Below are positions 8,913-17,270 of a stretch of 64,000 nucleotides of DNA, piece after piece (the stretch's first letter is position 1; the number at the start of each line of letters is the position of its first letter). The position numbers and the translations under genes are program-made. The stretch is from Variovorax sp. JS1663 (GTDB taxonomy: Bacteria > Pseudomonadota > Gammaproteobacteria > Burkholderiales > Burkholderiaceae_C), in contig NZ_LYMK01000004.1 of the NCBI RefSeq assembly GCF_002157355.1, positions 62,001 through 126,000 of the forward strand, in the 5' to 3' direction. Below the pieces are notes generated by a model. The model saw only the letters and a list, made by a program, of their open reading frames with translations. It had not been told where the DNA came from and made no database searches.

Positions 8913-9779
8913 TCAGGGAAGGGCCAGGAGATCCACGTGCCCCACATGCATCCGACTGCGCGTTGTCGACATCCCCCGCCACGCTCGCCATGCTCGAACC
9001 AGCGCCTGCGTATCCGGCCCTTGCTCCAGCGCGGCGCTGCTCATGCCATCGATCATGGCCTGCAGCATGGCCGGCTCCTCGATGAGCCAGTTGCTGCATG
9101 CCTGAGCGACACCGTAACCCAGGGCGGCCAGGCGCGCGGACGCCATTGCCGGGGCTTGGCCGCCGAGCGCCACGCCGAAGCCCTTGTCGCGCCGCTGGTG
9201 CGCCGTAAAGAGCTGGCGGACGATTTCATCGCCTTCGACGGCAGGATCCCACTGCACACGCCCATCGACGCTGAGCGCAAAGAACATCGCTGCGTTCGTC
9301 CGTCGCACACGCTCGAACAGCGCATCGAGCCAAGATGCGGACACCAGGTCAAGCAACGCCGCGGCGGTGACGAGCTGCATGTTTGCAAAGGGCAGGTCGT
9401 CCAGCGCGCTCACGAGGTCCGCACGGAGCCACCGAACATCCGCATGCCAATCCGGCCCCTCAAGGTGAAGGCCTTCGGCATCGGCACGCAGCACGAAGCC
9501 CTGCGCGCGTGACCACGCCGCGAAAACACCAGGCAGGGCCGCCAGAAGTTGCGGATCGTTGTCGACCAGCAGCCAGCGCTGCGCGTCGCCGAGGCGCGGC
9601 GCGAGCGCGCGCAGGTTCGCGCCGGTGCCGCAGGCCAGGTCCAGCACCTCCAGTGGCCGCGCACCGCGACGCATCCGGGTCGCCATCCCGCGCAGGTCCA
9701 GCGCGGCGGCCGCCTCGGCGCGCGCGGTGAGATCGTAGGGCTCGCGCAGCGCCAGCCACTCGGCGCTGAAGCCGCTCAC
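8913..9779 (-). CDS. Class I SAM-dependent methyltransferase
   Basis: A 288-residue protein starting at the GTG at 9779, overlapping the TGA of the glycosyltransferase by 3 bp of a GTGA. Motif I is LEVLDLACGTGANLRALA, followed by the acidic WLLVDNDPQLL that binds the SAM ribose, and a hydrophobic QLVTAAALLDLVS (motif post-I/II). No signal peptide. It is the last gene of a minus-strand group MDR dehydrogenase, PTPS-like, glycosyltransferase, methyltransferase with overlapping ends, so it probably methylates the same product. Its final codons (GHVDLLALP) lie in a 23-bp repeat also found at 6824. Acceptor unknown. Confidence 0.
   Translation of the reverse strand: MSGFSAEWLALREPYDLTARAEAAAALDLRGMATRMRRGARPLEVLDLACGTGANLRALAPRLGDAQRWLLVDNDPQLLAALPGVFAAWSRAQGFVLRADAEGLHLEGPDWHADVRWLRADLVSALDDLPFANMQLVTAAALLDLVSASWLDALFERVRRTNAAMFFALSVDGRVQWDPAVEGDEIVRQLFTAHQRRDKGFGVALGGQAPAMASARLAALGYGVAQACSNWLIEEPAMLQAMIDGMSSAALEQGPDTQALVRAWRAWRGMSTTRSRMHVGHVDLLALP
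8923..8945 (+). repeat. 23-bp direct repeat, copy 2 (inside methyltransferase 3' end)
   Basis: This is the second copy of the repeat at 6824-6846, with one mismatch. It lies in the last codons of the methyltransferase gene. Such a placement, with a copy beyond an unrelated gene, is what an insertion at a gene end or a segmental duplication would leave. Confidence 0.
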
Positions 9780-10852
9780 GGCCACCGCCCGGCCTGCCGC
9801 GCGAAGGCGGCCAGCGCCGTGGCAAAGCGCTGGCTGCTCTGCGCCCAGTCCGGCAATCGCGCCCGCGCGCTGCGCGCCCCCGCTGCCAGCCGCGCCCGCG
9901 CGGCGCTGTCGTCCATCAGCCGCTGCAGAGCGGCACGCAGCTCGGGCACGCTGCCGGGCGCGACCAGCAGGCCCGCCTCCTCGGGCACGGTGTCGGGAAT
10001 GGCACCGGCCCGCGTGCTGATCACCGGCAAGCCATGCGCCAGTGCCTCGGCCAATGCCATGCCATAGCCTTCGTGGAACGAGGGCAGCACGAAGGCATCG
10101 GCCTTCGCATGGAGCGCGCGCAGGCTGGCCTCGTCCTGCTCGCCATGCAGCAACACGCGCGCCTGCAGGCCATGGTCGTCGATGGCCTCGCGCAAGGCCG
10201 ATGCGCAGGCCGCGTCCATCACGAGGCTGCCGGCGCAATGCAGGACCCAGGGCCGGTCCTTCAGGCCGGCCAGCGCCTCGACCAGCAGCGCATGCCCCTT
10301 GCGCGGCGTGACGGTCGCGACGCAGAGCAGCGACAGCCCCTCGCTGCTCGATCCCGCGGCGAGGGGCGCCGGCGCGGTGCCGGGTTCGATCACCGCGATG
10401 CGGCCGGCCTCGACGTCGAATTCCGCGAGCGCACGCGCGGTGGAAGGGCTGGTGACGATCACGCCACGCGCATGGGCCAGCGCCCGTCGTTCGCTGTCGA
10501 AGAGCACGCGCTGCCGGTCCGCATCGAGCCCCGTTTCCAGCGCCAGCGGATGGTGGACCAGTGCGACCCAGAACAGCCGCTTCGCATGCCGCTGCACCAG
10601 TTCCGGCAGCACTCCGAAAGCCAGGCCGTCGACGACCGCGAGCGCGCCATCGGGCAAGGCGTCGACCACGCGCGTGGCCTGCGCCAACGCTGTCGCATCG
10701 GGCGATGGAAAGCCTTCGCCCAGGCTCTGCACCTCGACCTCCCACCCCAGCGCGCGCAGGCCCGCGACGATGTGCCGGTCGTAGGTGTAGCCGCCGGTGC
10801 GAGTCTCCAGGTCACCCGGCACCAGGAAGCCGCAACACCCCGGCTGCGTCAA
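9776..10852 (-). CDS. Glycosyltransferase, GT4 family
   Basis: A 358-residue GT-B retaining glycosyltransferase. The N-terminal acceptor domain starts FLVPGDLETRTGGYTYDRHIVAGLRALG with the Gly-rich loop. The donor domain shows SLLCVATVTPRKGHALLVEAL and the EX7E region FHEGYGMALAEALAHGLPVIST, where the nucleotide-sugar is held. The start overlaps the stop of the PTPS-like gene by an ATGA, and its own stop overlaps the methyltransferase start. Such coupling suggests it glycosylates the product of that pathway rather than a general surface polymer. No membrane helix. Confidence 0.
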   Translation of the reverse strand: MTQPGCCGFLVPGDLETRTGGYTYDRHIVAGLRALGWEVEVQSLGEGFPSPDATALAQATRVVDALPDGALAVVDGLAFGVLPELVQRHAKRLFWVALVHHPLALETGLDADRQRVLFDSERRALAHARGVIVTSPSTARALAEFDVEAGRIAVIEPGTAPAPLAAGSSSEGLSLLCVATVTPRKGHALLVEALAGLKDRPWVLHCAGSLVMDAACASALREAIDDHGLQARVLLHGEQDEASLRALHAKADAFVLPSFHEGYGMALAEALAHGLPVISTRAGAIPDTVPEEAGLLVAPGSVPELRAALQRLMDDSAARARLAAGARSARARLPDWAQSSQRFATALAAFARQAGRWP

Positions 10853-11247
10853 AGCGCGCCCTCGTAGGCCGCCCAGGCCACATGCGATTCGTTGAGCCGC
10901 ACGCGCATGCCCGACAGACCGCCCGCATGCGGGCCCATCTCGCCGGCTGCGATGCGTGCCGCGACGCGGTCGAAGACCACGCGCGCCATGAATTCGGTGG
11001 TGGTGTTGCGCCCCTCGAAGGCCGGATCGTCATCGAGGTTGCGCAGGTTGAATTCCGCCAGTACCTGCTTCAGCACTTCGGCCGCCAGCGCAATGTCGAC
11101 CACCACGCCATCGGCATCGAGCTCGGCGCGTCGCATCTCCAGGTCCACCACGTAGGTGGCGCCGTGCAGGCGCTGGGCCGGCCCGAAGGCCTCGCCGCGG
11201 AAGCTGTGGGCAATCATGAAATGGTCGCGGACATTGACGGTGTACAT
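10849..11247 (-). CDS. 6-pyruvoyltetrahydropterin synthase-like protein lacking catalytic residues
   Basis: A 132-residue T-fold protein of the PTPS/QueD type. Seen: the first zinc His in FMIAHSF (H14), LHGATY where the family has LHGHxY (H28 kept, second His is Ala30), and Ala24 where QueD has its catalytic Cys. FNLRNLDD stands where the family has LDHxxLND, so the catalytic Asp/His pair is Asn67/Leu68. The substrate-binding Glu in the C-terminal RLNESHVAWAAYEG is kept, as is NTTTEFMA. Normal 6-carboxy- or 6-pyruvoyl-tetrahydropterin synthesis therefore seems unlikely. It may bind or alter another pterin-like or aldehyde substrate. It is coupled to the glycosyltransferase (ATGA overlap). Confidence 0.
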   Translation of the reverse strand: MYTVNVRDHFMIAHSFRGEAFGPAQRLHGATYVVDLEMRRAELDADGVVVDIALAAEVLKQVLAEFNLRNLDDDPAFEGRNTTTEFMARVVFDRVAARIAAGEMGPHAGGLSGMRVRLNESHVAWAAYEGAL

Positions 11248-11267
11248 GGCTTGGCTCCGATCGGGAT

Positions 11268-12266
11268 TCAGGGGTAATCGATGCGATGGCACAGGGTGTG
11301 GGGCGCGCCCGCGGCCAGCCGGGCCAGCACCGCCGGCAACTCGTCGAAGGGCGCGGCATCGGTCAACAGCACATCCAGCACCGGATCGCGCAGCAGCGCG
11401 AGCGCCAGCGCCATTCGGCGGCCATGGCTCCAGCGGGACCGCTGCGCCGTGGCCACCTGGCCCACCTGCGAGCTGCGCAGCGTGAGCCGGCGCGCGTGGA
11501 AGGCCTCGCCCAGCGGCAGGGTGACGGCACGCCGCCCGTACCAGCTCAACTCCAGCACCGTGGCCTCGAAGGCCGCCAGCCTCAAGGCGGTGGCAAGACC
11601 TTCGGCGCTGCCGCTGGCATGCACGACCAGGTCGGCATCCGGCGCCGCGCCATCGGGCGTCGCGAAGGCCAGGCCCAGTTGCTCGACAACCGCGCCGCGC
11701 GCGGGATCCGTGTCGATCACCTGCACCGCGCATCCCGGCATGCGCCCCGCCAGCCAGCCCACCAGCAGTCCCACCACGCCCGCGCCCACTACCGCGACGT
11801 GATCGCCCAGGCGCGGCGCCGCATCCCACAGCGCATTGACCGCCGTCTCCATGTTGGCCGCCAGCACCGCCCGCGCGGGCGGCAGGCCCTCGGGCACAAG
11901 GTGCACCGCCGCGGCCGGCACCACGTAGTGGCTCTGATGCGGATGAAGGCAGAAGACCGTGCGACCGAGCAGGTCCGGCCCGCCCTGCTCGACCACGCCC
12001 ACGCTCGCGTACCCGTACTTGAGCGGCGCCGGAAACGCACCCTCCTGGAACGGCGCACGCATGCGCTCGTACTCGCTTTCCGGCACCTCGCCGCGAAAGA
12101 CCAGCGCTTCGGTGCCGCGGCTGATGCCGCTGTGCAGCGCGCGCACCCGCACCTCGTCCGGACCCGGCGCGGCGAGCGTGACCGGCCGCAGGCCGGCGCG
12201 ACCTGGCGCCTCGATCCAGCAGGCCCGGGGCTCGCCCGGGGGGACGCGGAGATGATTTGCTGGCAT
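11268..12266 (-). CDS. Medium-chain dehydrogenase/reductase without catalytic zinc motif
   Basis: A 332-residue MDR-superfamily enzyme. The Rossmann motif is [18 protein letters not shown] near the middle, then [18 protein letters not shown]. At the position of the catalytic zinc Cys (usually xCGICGSD) it has SGISRGTE, as in BchC-like and other zinc-free members, and no structural-zinc Cys loop is seen. It probably oxidises or reduces an alcohol/carbonyl with NAD(P)H. It is the first gene of the minus-strand group, 20 bp before the PTPS-like gene, and divergent from the CDP-alcohol transferase with only about 50 bp between starts. Confidence 0.
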   Translation of the reverse strand: MPANHLRVPPGEPRACWIEAPGRAGLRPVTLAAPGPDEVRVRALHSGISRGTEALVFRGEVPESEYERMRAPFQEGAFPAPLKYGYASVGVVEQGGPDLLGRTVFCLHPHQSHYVVPAAAVHLVPEGLPPARAVLAANMETAVNALWDAAPRLGDHVAVVGAGVVGLLVGWLAGRMPGCAVQVIDTDPARGAVVEQLGLAFATPDGAAPDADLVVHASGSAEGLATALRLAAFEATVLELSWYGRRAVTLPLGEAFHARRLTLRSSQVGQVATAQRSRWSHGRRMALALALLRDPVLDVLLTDAAPFDELPAVLARLAAGAPHTLCHRIDYP

Positions 12267-12319
12267 GCTGTTCTCGAATCGTCCGCCGACGCGGCCGATG
12301 AAGGTTGGCCACGATCTTA

Positions 12320-13108
12320 ATGAAGACGATGCTCACGCGATCTCCTTCCGACGAGGCATCCGCCGCAGGCGCATGGCGGCTTGCGGCGCTGCGGCGCGAT
12401 GCCTGGCGCGAGGCCCTGCCCTGCTTCCTGCTGCTGGCCGCCCTCGCCGCGCTGCTGGGCGGGCTGGACGCGCTCGGCCCGTGGTTCCATTTCAAGACAC
12501 TGCTGGCCTTCGCCGCCGCCTTCGCCCTGGTTCTTTCGGGCCTGGATGCGCATGCGCCCAACGGGCGCTTCGGCGCGGCCAACCGCGTGACGCTGGCACG
12601 CCTGGCCTTGATCTGCCTGCTCGCCGCGGCGATCGGCGAGACGGCGGACGACCGGTTGGCCTGGAGCTGCGTGGTGGTCGCCACCATCGCCGCGCTGCTC
12701 GATGCGCTCGACGGGCCGCTGGCACGGCGCGGCGGCCTGGCCAGCGCCTTCGGGGCGCGCTTCGACATGGAGACCGATGCTCTGCTGGTGCTGGTGCTGT
12801 CGCTGCTGGCGCTTCACTTCGACAAGACCGGCGCCTGGATCCTGGCGGCCGGCCTGATGCGCTATCTCTTCGTGCTGGCGGCGCGGCCCTGGCCCTGGCT
12901 CGCGCGGGCCCTGCCGACCAGCCTTCGGCGCAAGGCGGTGTGCGTGGTGCAGATCAGCGCCCTCATCGTCTGCCTGGTCCCGGTCATCGCGCTGCCGTGG
13001 AGCCAGGCTCTTGCGGCGGCCAGCCTGGCCCTGCTCGCCGCCTCCTTCGCCATCGACACCGCCTGGCTGATGCGCCGGCGCCACCTGCCCCTGGAGATCA
13101 CCCGATGA
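12320..13108 (+). CDS. CDP-alcohol phosphatidyltransferase family membrane enzyme
   Basis: About 262 residues from the ATG at 12320 (an ATG at 12329 and a TTG at 12305 are alternatives). The class signature D-x2-D-G-x2-A-R-x8-G-x3-D-x3-D is intact: [10 protein letters not shown], then [10 protein letters not shown]. Several transmembrane helices surround it ([42 protein letters not shown]). Such enzymes move a phosphoalcohol from CMP to a lipid or soluble alcohol at the inner membrane. Its stop overlaps the yceI start (ATGA), and it is divergent from the PTPS-like group. Which alcohol is used is not predictable; it is not a close PgsA or PssA by context. Confidence 0.
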   Translation: MKTMLTRSPSDEASAAGAWRLAALRRDAWREALPCFLLLAALAALLGGLDALGPWFHFKTLLAFAAAFALVLSGLDAHAPNGRFGAANRVTLARLALICLLAAAIGETADDRLAWSCVVVATIAALLDALDGPLARRGGLASAFGARFDMETDALLVLVLSLLALHFDKTGAWILAAGLMRYLFVLAARPWPWLARALPTSLRRKAVCVVQISALIVCLVPVIALPWSQALAAASLALLAASFAIDTAWLMRRRHLPLEITR

Positions 13109-13692
13109 ATGCTGCACGCGCCCTGTCCGCCGCCCTCCTGTTGATGCTCGCGGCCGCCGCGCCGGCCCGCGCCGAGCCCGCCCGCTACGAACTCGATCCG
13201 GAGCACCTCACGGTGGCTTTCCTCGTCGATCACATCGGCTACGCCAAGGTGCTGGGCATGTTCCGCGCCGCGCGCGGCAGCTACAGCTTCGACGAGGCCA
13301 CCGCCGCACTCAGCACGCTGCGCATCGAGGTCGACACCCAAAGCGTGTTCAGCAACTTCGCCAGTCGCGATCGGCACCTGAAGAGCGCGGACTTCCTCAA
13401 TTCCAGCGAATTCCCGCGCATGGTGTTCACCGCGGACGGCGCCAAGCGCACGGGCGAGCGCAGCTTCGAGATCGTGGGCCAGCTGGAGCTGCTCGGGCGC
13501 TCGCAGCCGCTCACGCTCAATGCGACCTGGAACAAGAGCGGTGCCTCGCCCATCGACAAGACCTACGTGATGGGCGTGTCGGCCCGCGGCAGCTTCAAGC
13601 GCAGCGCCTATGGCATGAACTACGCGGTCGCCAACGGATGGGTCGGCGACGAGGTGGCGCTGATCATCGAGTTCGAGGCCAAGCGCAAATGA
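13105..13692 (+). CDS. YceI-family periplasmic lipid-binding protein
   Basis: A 195-residue protein with a clear signal peptide (ARALSAALLLMLAAAAPARA) and a YceI lipocalin-like barrel: YELDPEHLTVAFLVDHIGYAKVLG, FASRDRHLKSADFLNSSEFPRMVF, and a C-terminal VGDEVALIIEFEA. Family members bind long isoprenoid or amphiphilic lipids in the periplasm. The gene overlaps both neighbours by ATGA, between a phosphatidyltransferase and a membrane sulfatase-like enzyme, which suggests it carries the lipid product or intermediate. Substrate inferred only. Confidence 0.
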   Translation: MNAARALSAALLLMLAAAAPARAEPARYELDPEHLTVAFLVDHIGYAKVLGMFRAARGSYSFDEATAALSTLRIEVDTQSVFSNFASRDRHLKSADFLNSSEFPRMVFTADGAKRTGERSFEIVGQLELLGRSQPLTLNATWNKSGASPIDKTYVMGVSARGSFKRSAYGMNYAVANGWVGDEVALIIEFEAKRK

Positions 13693-15326
13693 AACCCATG
13701 GGCTGGCCCGGCTGGACAGCGCGCTTCGCGCTGCCCTTCGTCGTGCTCAACACGCTGCTGACGATGGAGAACCACGGCCCCGGTCTCTGGCCGCGCCCCG
13801 CGCTGCGGCTGTCCTTCGAGCTGGCGATGGCGCTGCTGGCACTCACCGCCTGGATCGCCTGGCGCGGCCGGACCGGCGAGCGTGCGCTGCGCCTGCTGGC
13901 CGCCGCGAGCGGCGTCTGGATCGTCGCGCGCTACCTCGACGTGACCGTGTCGGCCGTGTTCGGACGCCAGATCAACCTGTACTGGGACAGCCGCCATGCG
14001 CTGGAGGTGCTGCGCATGGGCGACTTCGCCGCCTGGCAGACCGCGCTCGGCGTGCTGGCCGCCCTCGCGCTGCCACTGCTGCTGTACCGGATCGCGCTGG
14101 CCTGCTGGCGCGCCATCGCGCAGGCGCTGGCCTGGCCGCCACCGCGGCCCGCGATCGGGCTCGCCGGCGTGCTGCTCGCGGCCTGCTTCGCAGCGCACGG
14201 CATCGGCGGACGCGACACGCGCTGGTTCTTCTCGATGCCCGTGGCGCCGATCCTCGCGCACCAGGCCGAAGTCCTGGCCGGGCAATTGCTGCCGGGCCGC
14301 GCGGCGCAGCAGCTCTCGCCCAGCCCGGACTTCGCCCATGTGGGGCTCGCGGGCCTGCACGGCGCCGACGTGCTGCTGCTCTTCGCCGAGTCCTATGGCG
14401 CCACCACGCTGGACAACCCGCGGCAGGCCGCGGCCCTCGCACCCGCGCGCGAGCGGCTCGCGCAGGCCCTCGCGGACGGCGGGCTGCGGGCGGTGTCGGC
14501 CCGGATGCGATCACCCACCTACGGCGGAGCCTCCTGGCTGGCCCATGCCGCACTGCTGACCGGCGTGGACACGCACGACCCCGGCGCCTACGAACTGCTG
14601 CTGGCCACCGACCGGCCCACGCTGGCGCGCCATTTCCAGGCCCATGGTTGGCATACCGTGAATTGGATGCCCGGCCTGCATCGGCCCTGGCCCGAGGGCA
14701 GCTTCTACGGCTTCGACCGCTATGTCGACGCCGACCGCACCGGCTACCGCGGCCCGGCCTTCGGCTACTGGCGCGTCCCGGACCAGGCCTCGATGGCGCT
14801 GCTGCACGCGCAGGAGCTGGCGCAGCCACCCGGCACGCGCGCGCCGCGCTTCATCGTCTTCCCCACGCTGGCGAGCCACGCGCCCTTCCGGCCGCTGCCG
14901 CCCTACGTGGCCGACTGGGCGCGCCTGCTGGACGAGCAGGCCTATACGCCGGCCGAACTCGCGCAGGCCCTGGCGCATCCGGTGTCGTGGCAGGCGCCCG
15001 TGAGGCCCTATCTCGAATCCCTGGCCTACACCTTCGAATGGCTGGGCGACTACCTCGCGCATCGCGCGCCGCGCGGGATGCTCACCATCGTGATCGGCGA
15101 CCACCAGCCGTTGGCCAGCGTCAGCGGTGCGGGTTCCTCCTGGGACGTGCCGGTGCACATCATCAGCGCCGATACCGCGCTGCTCAAGCGCTTCGAGGCC
15201 CGCGGCTTCAGGCCCGGCCTGCTCCCTTCCCCGCAGCCTGCGGCCATGGACATGCACGCTCTCACGCCGCTGCTGCTCGCCGTCTTCGACGGCTCCACAG
15301 CCGGGCTCCCCGGCACGGCCGAATGA
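13689..15326 (+). CDS. Membrane-anchored sulfatase/phosphotransferase-like protein (alkaline phosphatase superfamily)
   Basis: A 545-residue protein with about four N-terminal membrane helices (FALPFVVLNTLLTM, LAMALLALTAWIAW, LGVLAALALPLLLYRIAL, LAGVLLAACFAAHG) and a periplasmic catalytic domain. The domain opens with ADVLLLFAESYGATTLDNP, as in LtaS/OpgB-type phosphoglycerol transferases and sulfatases, and ends with TIVIGDHQPL, a metal-ligand Asp-His motif. The nucleophile would be a Ser/Thr in SPTYGGASWLAH. It is the third gene of an ATGA-coupled set with CDP-alcohol transferase and YceI, so transfer or removal of a phospho-alcohol on a lipid or glycan is plausible. Confidence 0.
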   Translation: MKPMGWPGWTARFALPFVVLNTLLTMENHGPGLWPRPALRLSFELAMALLALTAWIAWRGRTGERALRLLAAASGVWIVARYLDVTVSAVFGRQINLYWDSRHALEVLRMGDFAAWQTALGVLAALALPLLLYRIALACWRAIAQALAWPPPRPAIGLAGVLLAACFAAHGIGGRDTRWFFSMPVAPILAHQAEVLAGQLLPGRAAQQLSPSPDFAHVGLAGLHGADVLLLFAESYGATTLDNPRQAAALAPARERLAQALADGGLRAVSARMRSPTYGGASWLAHAALLTGVDTHDPGAYELLLATDRPTLARHFQAHGWHTVNWMPGLHRPWPEGSFYGFDRYVDADRTGYRGPAFGYWRVPDQASMALLHAQELAQPPGTRAPRFIVFPTLASHAPFRPLPPYVADWARLLDEQAYTPAELAQALAHPVSWQAPVRPYLESLAYTFEWLGDYLAHRAPRGMLTIVIGDHQPLASVSGAGSSWDVPVHIISADTALLKRFEARGFRPGLLPSPQPAAMDMHALTPLLLAVFDGSTAGLPGTAE

Positions 15327-15396
15327 CGGGATGCAACAGCCATTCCGAGAACTAGTTCACACGACAAGCCGCAACGCCTCTGCTACCTTTGCGACC

Positions 15397-15618
15397 ATGC
15401 GCGCCCTGCTCCTCCTCTCCAGCATCGCTGCCCCCGCCATAGCCTGGTGGCTGGGTTCCTTCACCGGGTTGGTGATCATGGAGGCCACATGCCTTGCCCT
15501 GGTCGCCGCCAGCTTCTTCTTCTCGATGGAAATGCAGGAGGCGCGCGAATCCAGGCAGATGCAGCGCGCCTTCGGCCGCGGTCCCGCCTTCCCGGCGACC
15601 GGGCTGGGCAACCTCTGA
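15397..15618 (+). CDS. Small membrane protein (73 aa)
   Basis: A 73-residue protein from the ATG at 15397; an in-frame ATG at 15331 would add 22 residues. Two hydrophobic segments are visible (LLLLSSIAAPAIAWWLG and LVIMEATCLALVAASFFF), with a charged tail EMQEARESRQMQRAF. It lies 70 bp after the sulfatase-like gene on the same strand and ends just before the convergent xdhC. No family recognised; existence is moderately likely. Confidence 0.
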   Translation: MRALLLLSSIAAPAIAWWLGSFTGLVIMEATCLALVAASFFFSMEMQEARESRQMQRAFGRGPAFPATGLGNL

Positions 15619-15628
15619 CGCCCCGCGC

Positions 15629-16639
15629 TCAGCCCGCCGCGGCCGACTTGGCCACCGCCACCTCCGTCTCGCGCGGCAGCGTCACGCCGTTCTTCACCGC
15701 CAGGATCTCCGCCATCACGCTGACCGCGATCTCGGGCGGCGTCTTGCTGCCGACGTAGATGCCGATCGGGCCGCGCAGCCGCGCCAGCGACTGCTCGGTC
15801 TGGTCGAAGTGCTCGATCATCCGGTCGCGCCGGGCCTGGGCGTTGCGGCGCGAGCCGATCGCGCCGACGTAGAAGGCCTCGCTCTGCAGGGCCTCCAGCA
15901 GCGCCAGGTCGTCGAGCTTGGGATCGTGCGTGAGCGCCACCACGCAGCTGCGGCGGTCGGGCTTGAAGGCCTGCACCGCGTCGTCGGGCATCTCGGTGCT
16001 GATGGCCACACCGGGCGTGGACCAGGCGGTGCGGTACTCGGCCCGCGGGTCGCACAGCGTGACCGCGAAGCCGCTGAACTTCGCCATGGTCGACAGGTAT
16101 TCGGCCAGCTGGCCGGCGCCGATCAGCAGCATGCGGTACTCGGGGCCGAAGGTGTTGACCAGCGTCTCATCGTCCACCGTGAGCTCGGCCGGCGCGGCCG
16201 CCTCGGCCAGTTGCACCGCGCCATCGGCCAGCGCGACCGTGCGCCGCATCAGCCGGCCCTGCTCCAGTGCCTCGACCAGCGCGGCCAGCGAGGCAGCGTC
16301 CGGGTCGAACTCGAGCAGCAGCTCCAGCGTGCCGCCGCAGGGCAGGCCGAAGCGGTGCGCCTCGTCGGCGGTGATGCCGTACTTGATCAGCGTGGGTGGG
16401 CCCGAGGGCATGCCGTCCGGGGCGCCGTGGGCACGGGTGTGGCGCGCGATCAGGTCGTCTTCGATGCAGCCGCCGGAGACCGAGCCGACCACCGCACCGT
16501 CCTCGGCCAGCGCCATGATCGAGCCGACCGGGCGCGGCGAGGAGCCCCAGGTGCGCACCACCGTCGCCAGCAGCGCGCGCTGTCCTTCCAGCCGCCAGTC
16601 GCGCAGCGTGCGAAGGACCATGACGTCGAGGTTTTCCAT
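15629..16639 (-). CDS. XdhC-family molybdenum hydroxylase maturation protein
   Basis: A 336-residue protein with the N-terminal XdhC/CoxI domain (LLATVVRTWGSSPRPVGSIMAL, GSVSGGCIEDDLIARH) and a C-terminal Rossmann-like domain (RMLLIGAGQLAEYLS, VVALTHDPKLDD, YVGAIGSRRNAQAR). Family members bind and insert the sulfurated Mo-cytosine dinucleotide cofactor into xanthine/CO-dehydrogenase-type enzymes. It is the last gene of the cox operon, 14 bp after coxG. Assignment is confident; whether it corresponds to CoxF or CoxI in nomenclature is not settled by sequence reading. Confidence 0.
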   Translation of the reverse strand: MENLDVMVLRTLRDWRLEGQRALLATVVRTWGSSPRPVGSIMALAEDGAVVGSVSGGCIEDDLIARHTRAHGAPDGMPSGPPTLIKYGITADEAHRFGLPCGGTLELLLEFDPDAASLAALVEALEQGRLMRRTVALADGAVQLAEAAAPAELTVDDETLVNTFGPEYRMLLIGAGQLAEYLSTMAKFSGFAVTLCDPRAEYRTAWSTPGVAISTEMPDDAVQAFKPDRRSCVVALTHDPKLDDLALLEALQSEAFYVGAIGSRRNAQARRDRMIEHFDQTEQSLARLRGPIGIYVGSKTPPEIAVSVMAEILAVKNGVTLPRETEVAVAKSAAAG

Positions 16640-16653
16640 CGTGGTGTGTCGCC

Positions 16654-17253
16654 TTACTCCGCCGGCTTCTCGCCCGCGCTCTCTTCCGGCTTGTCGTCTT
16701 TCTTGCCGAAACCCATCTTGCGCATCAGACCGGCCATCGCGCCGGTCTTCTCCGCAGGCTCCTCGGGGGCACTTTCCACCGCAGCCGGCGGCGGGCCGTA
16801 GCGCGCCTGCATCTCGGCCTCGAAGCGCTTGAAGAAGTCGTCCGCCGTCGACTTGGCGGCACCATCGATCAGGCGCTGCCCCAGCTGCGCGATCTTGCCG
16901 CCCACCTGGGCCTGCACCGTGTAGTCGAGGTCGCAGGCCGTGCCGTCACCATCGGCGACCGCCTTGAGCGTGACGCTCGAGGCGCCCTTGGCGAAGCCCG
17001 CCACACCGCCCTGCCCCTCGAAGGACAGCTTGTAGCTGTCGGGCGGCATGATGTCGGCCAGCGCCACCTTGCCGTTGAACTTGGCCGAGACCGGGCCGAT
17101 CTTGACGGCCAGCGCGACCGTGTACTGGTTGTCGCCGGCAGGCTCGAACTTGTCGCAGCCGGGAATGCATTTCTTCAGCGTCTCCGGGTCGTTGAGCGCT
17201 TCCCAGGCCTGCTGCTGCGTGATGCCGAGGCGGCGGTTGCCGAGCATTTCCAT
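16654..17253 (-). CDS. coxG: CoxG, SRPBCC-fold membrane-recruitment protein
   Basis: A 199-residue protein starting at 17253 with AAGGA before the ATG. The CoxG core is intact: MLGNRRLGITQQQAWEALNDPETLKKCIPGC, then KIGPVSAKFNGKVAL and AQVGGKIAQLGQRLIDG. In form I systems CoxG tethers CO dehydrogenase to the membrane and shuttles quinone. The C-terminal tail is a proline/glutamate-rich linker ending in a basic stretch (MRKMGFGKKDDK). It follows coxE by 17 bp. Confidence 0.
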   Translation of the reverse strand: MEMLGNRRLGITQQQAWEALNDPETLKKCIPGCDKFEPAGDNQYTVALAVKIGPVSAKFNGKVALADIMPPDSYKLSFEGQGGVAGFAKGASSVTLKAVADGDGTACDLDYTVQAQVGGKIAQLGQRLIDGAAKSTADDFFKRFEAEMQARYGPPPAAVESAPEEPAEKTGAMAGLMRKMGFGKKDDKPEESAGEKPAE

Positions 17254-17270
17254 GGTGAGTCCTTCTTTCG

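Noticed and set aside
12265..13692. Single 475-codon frame covering the CDP-alcohol transferase and YceI
   Set aside because: The first half is a shadow of the phosphatidyltransferase; only the YceI part from 13105 is real.
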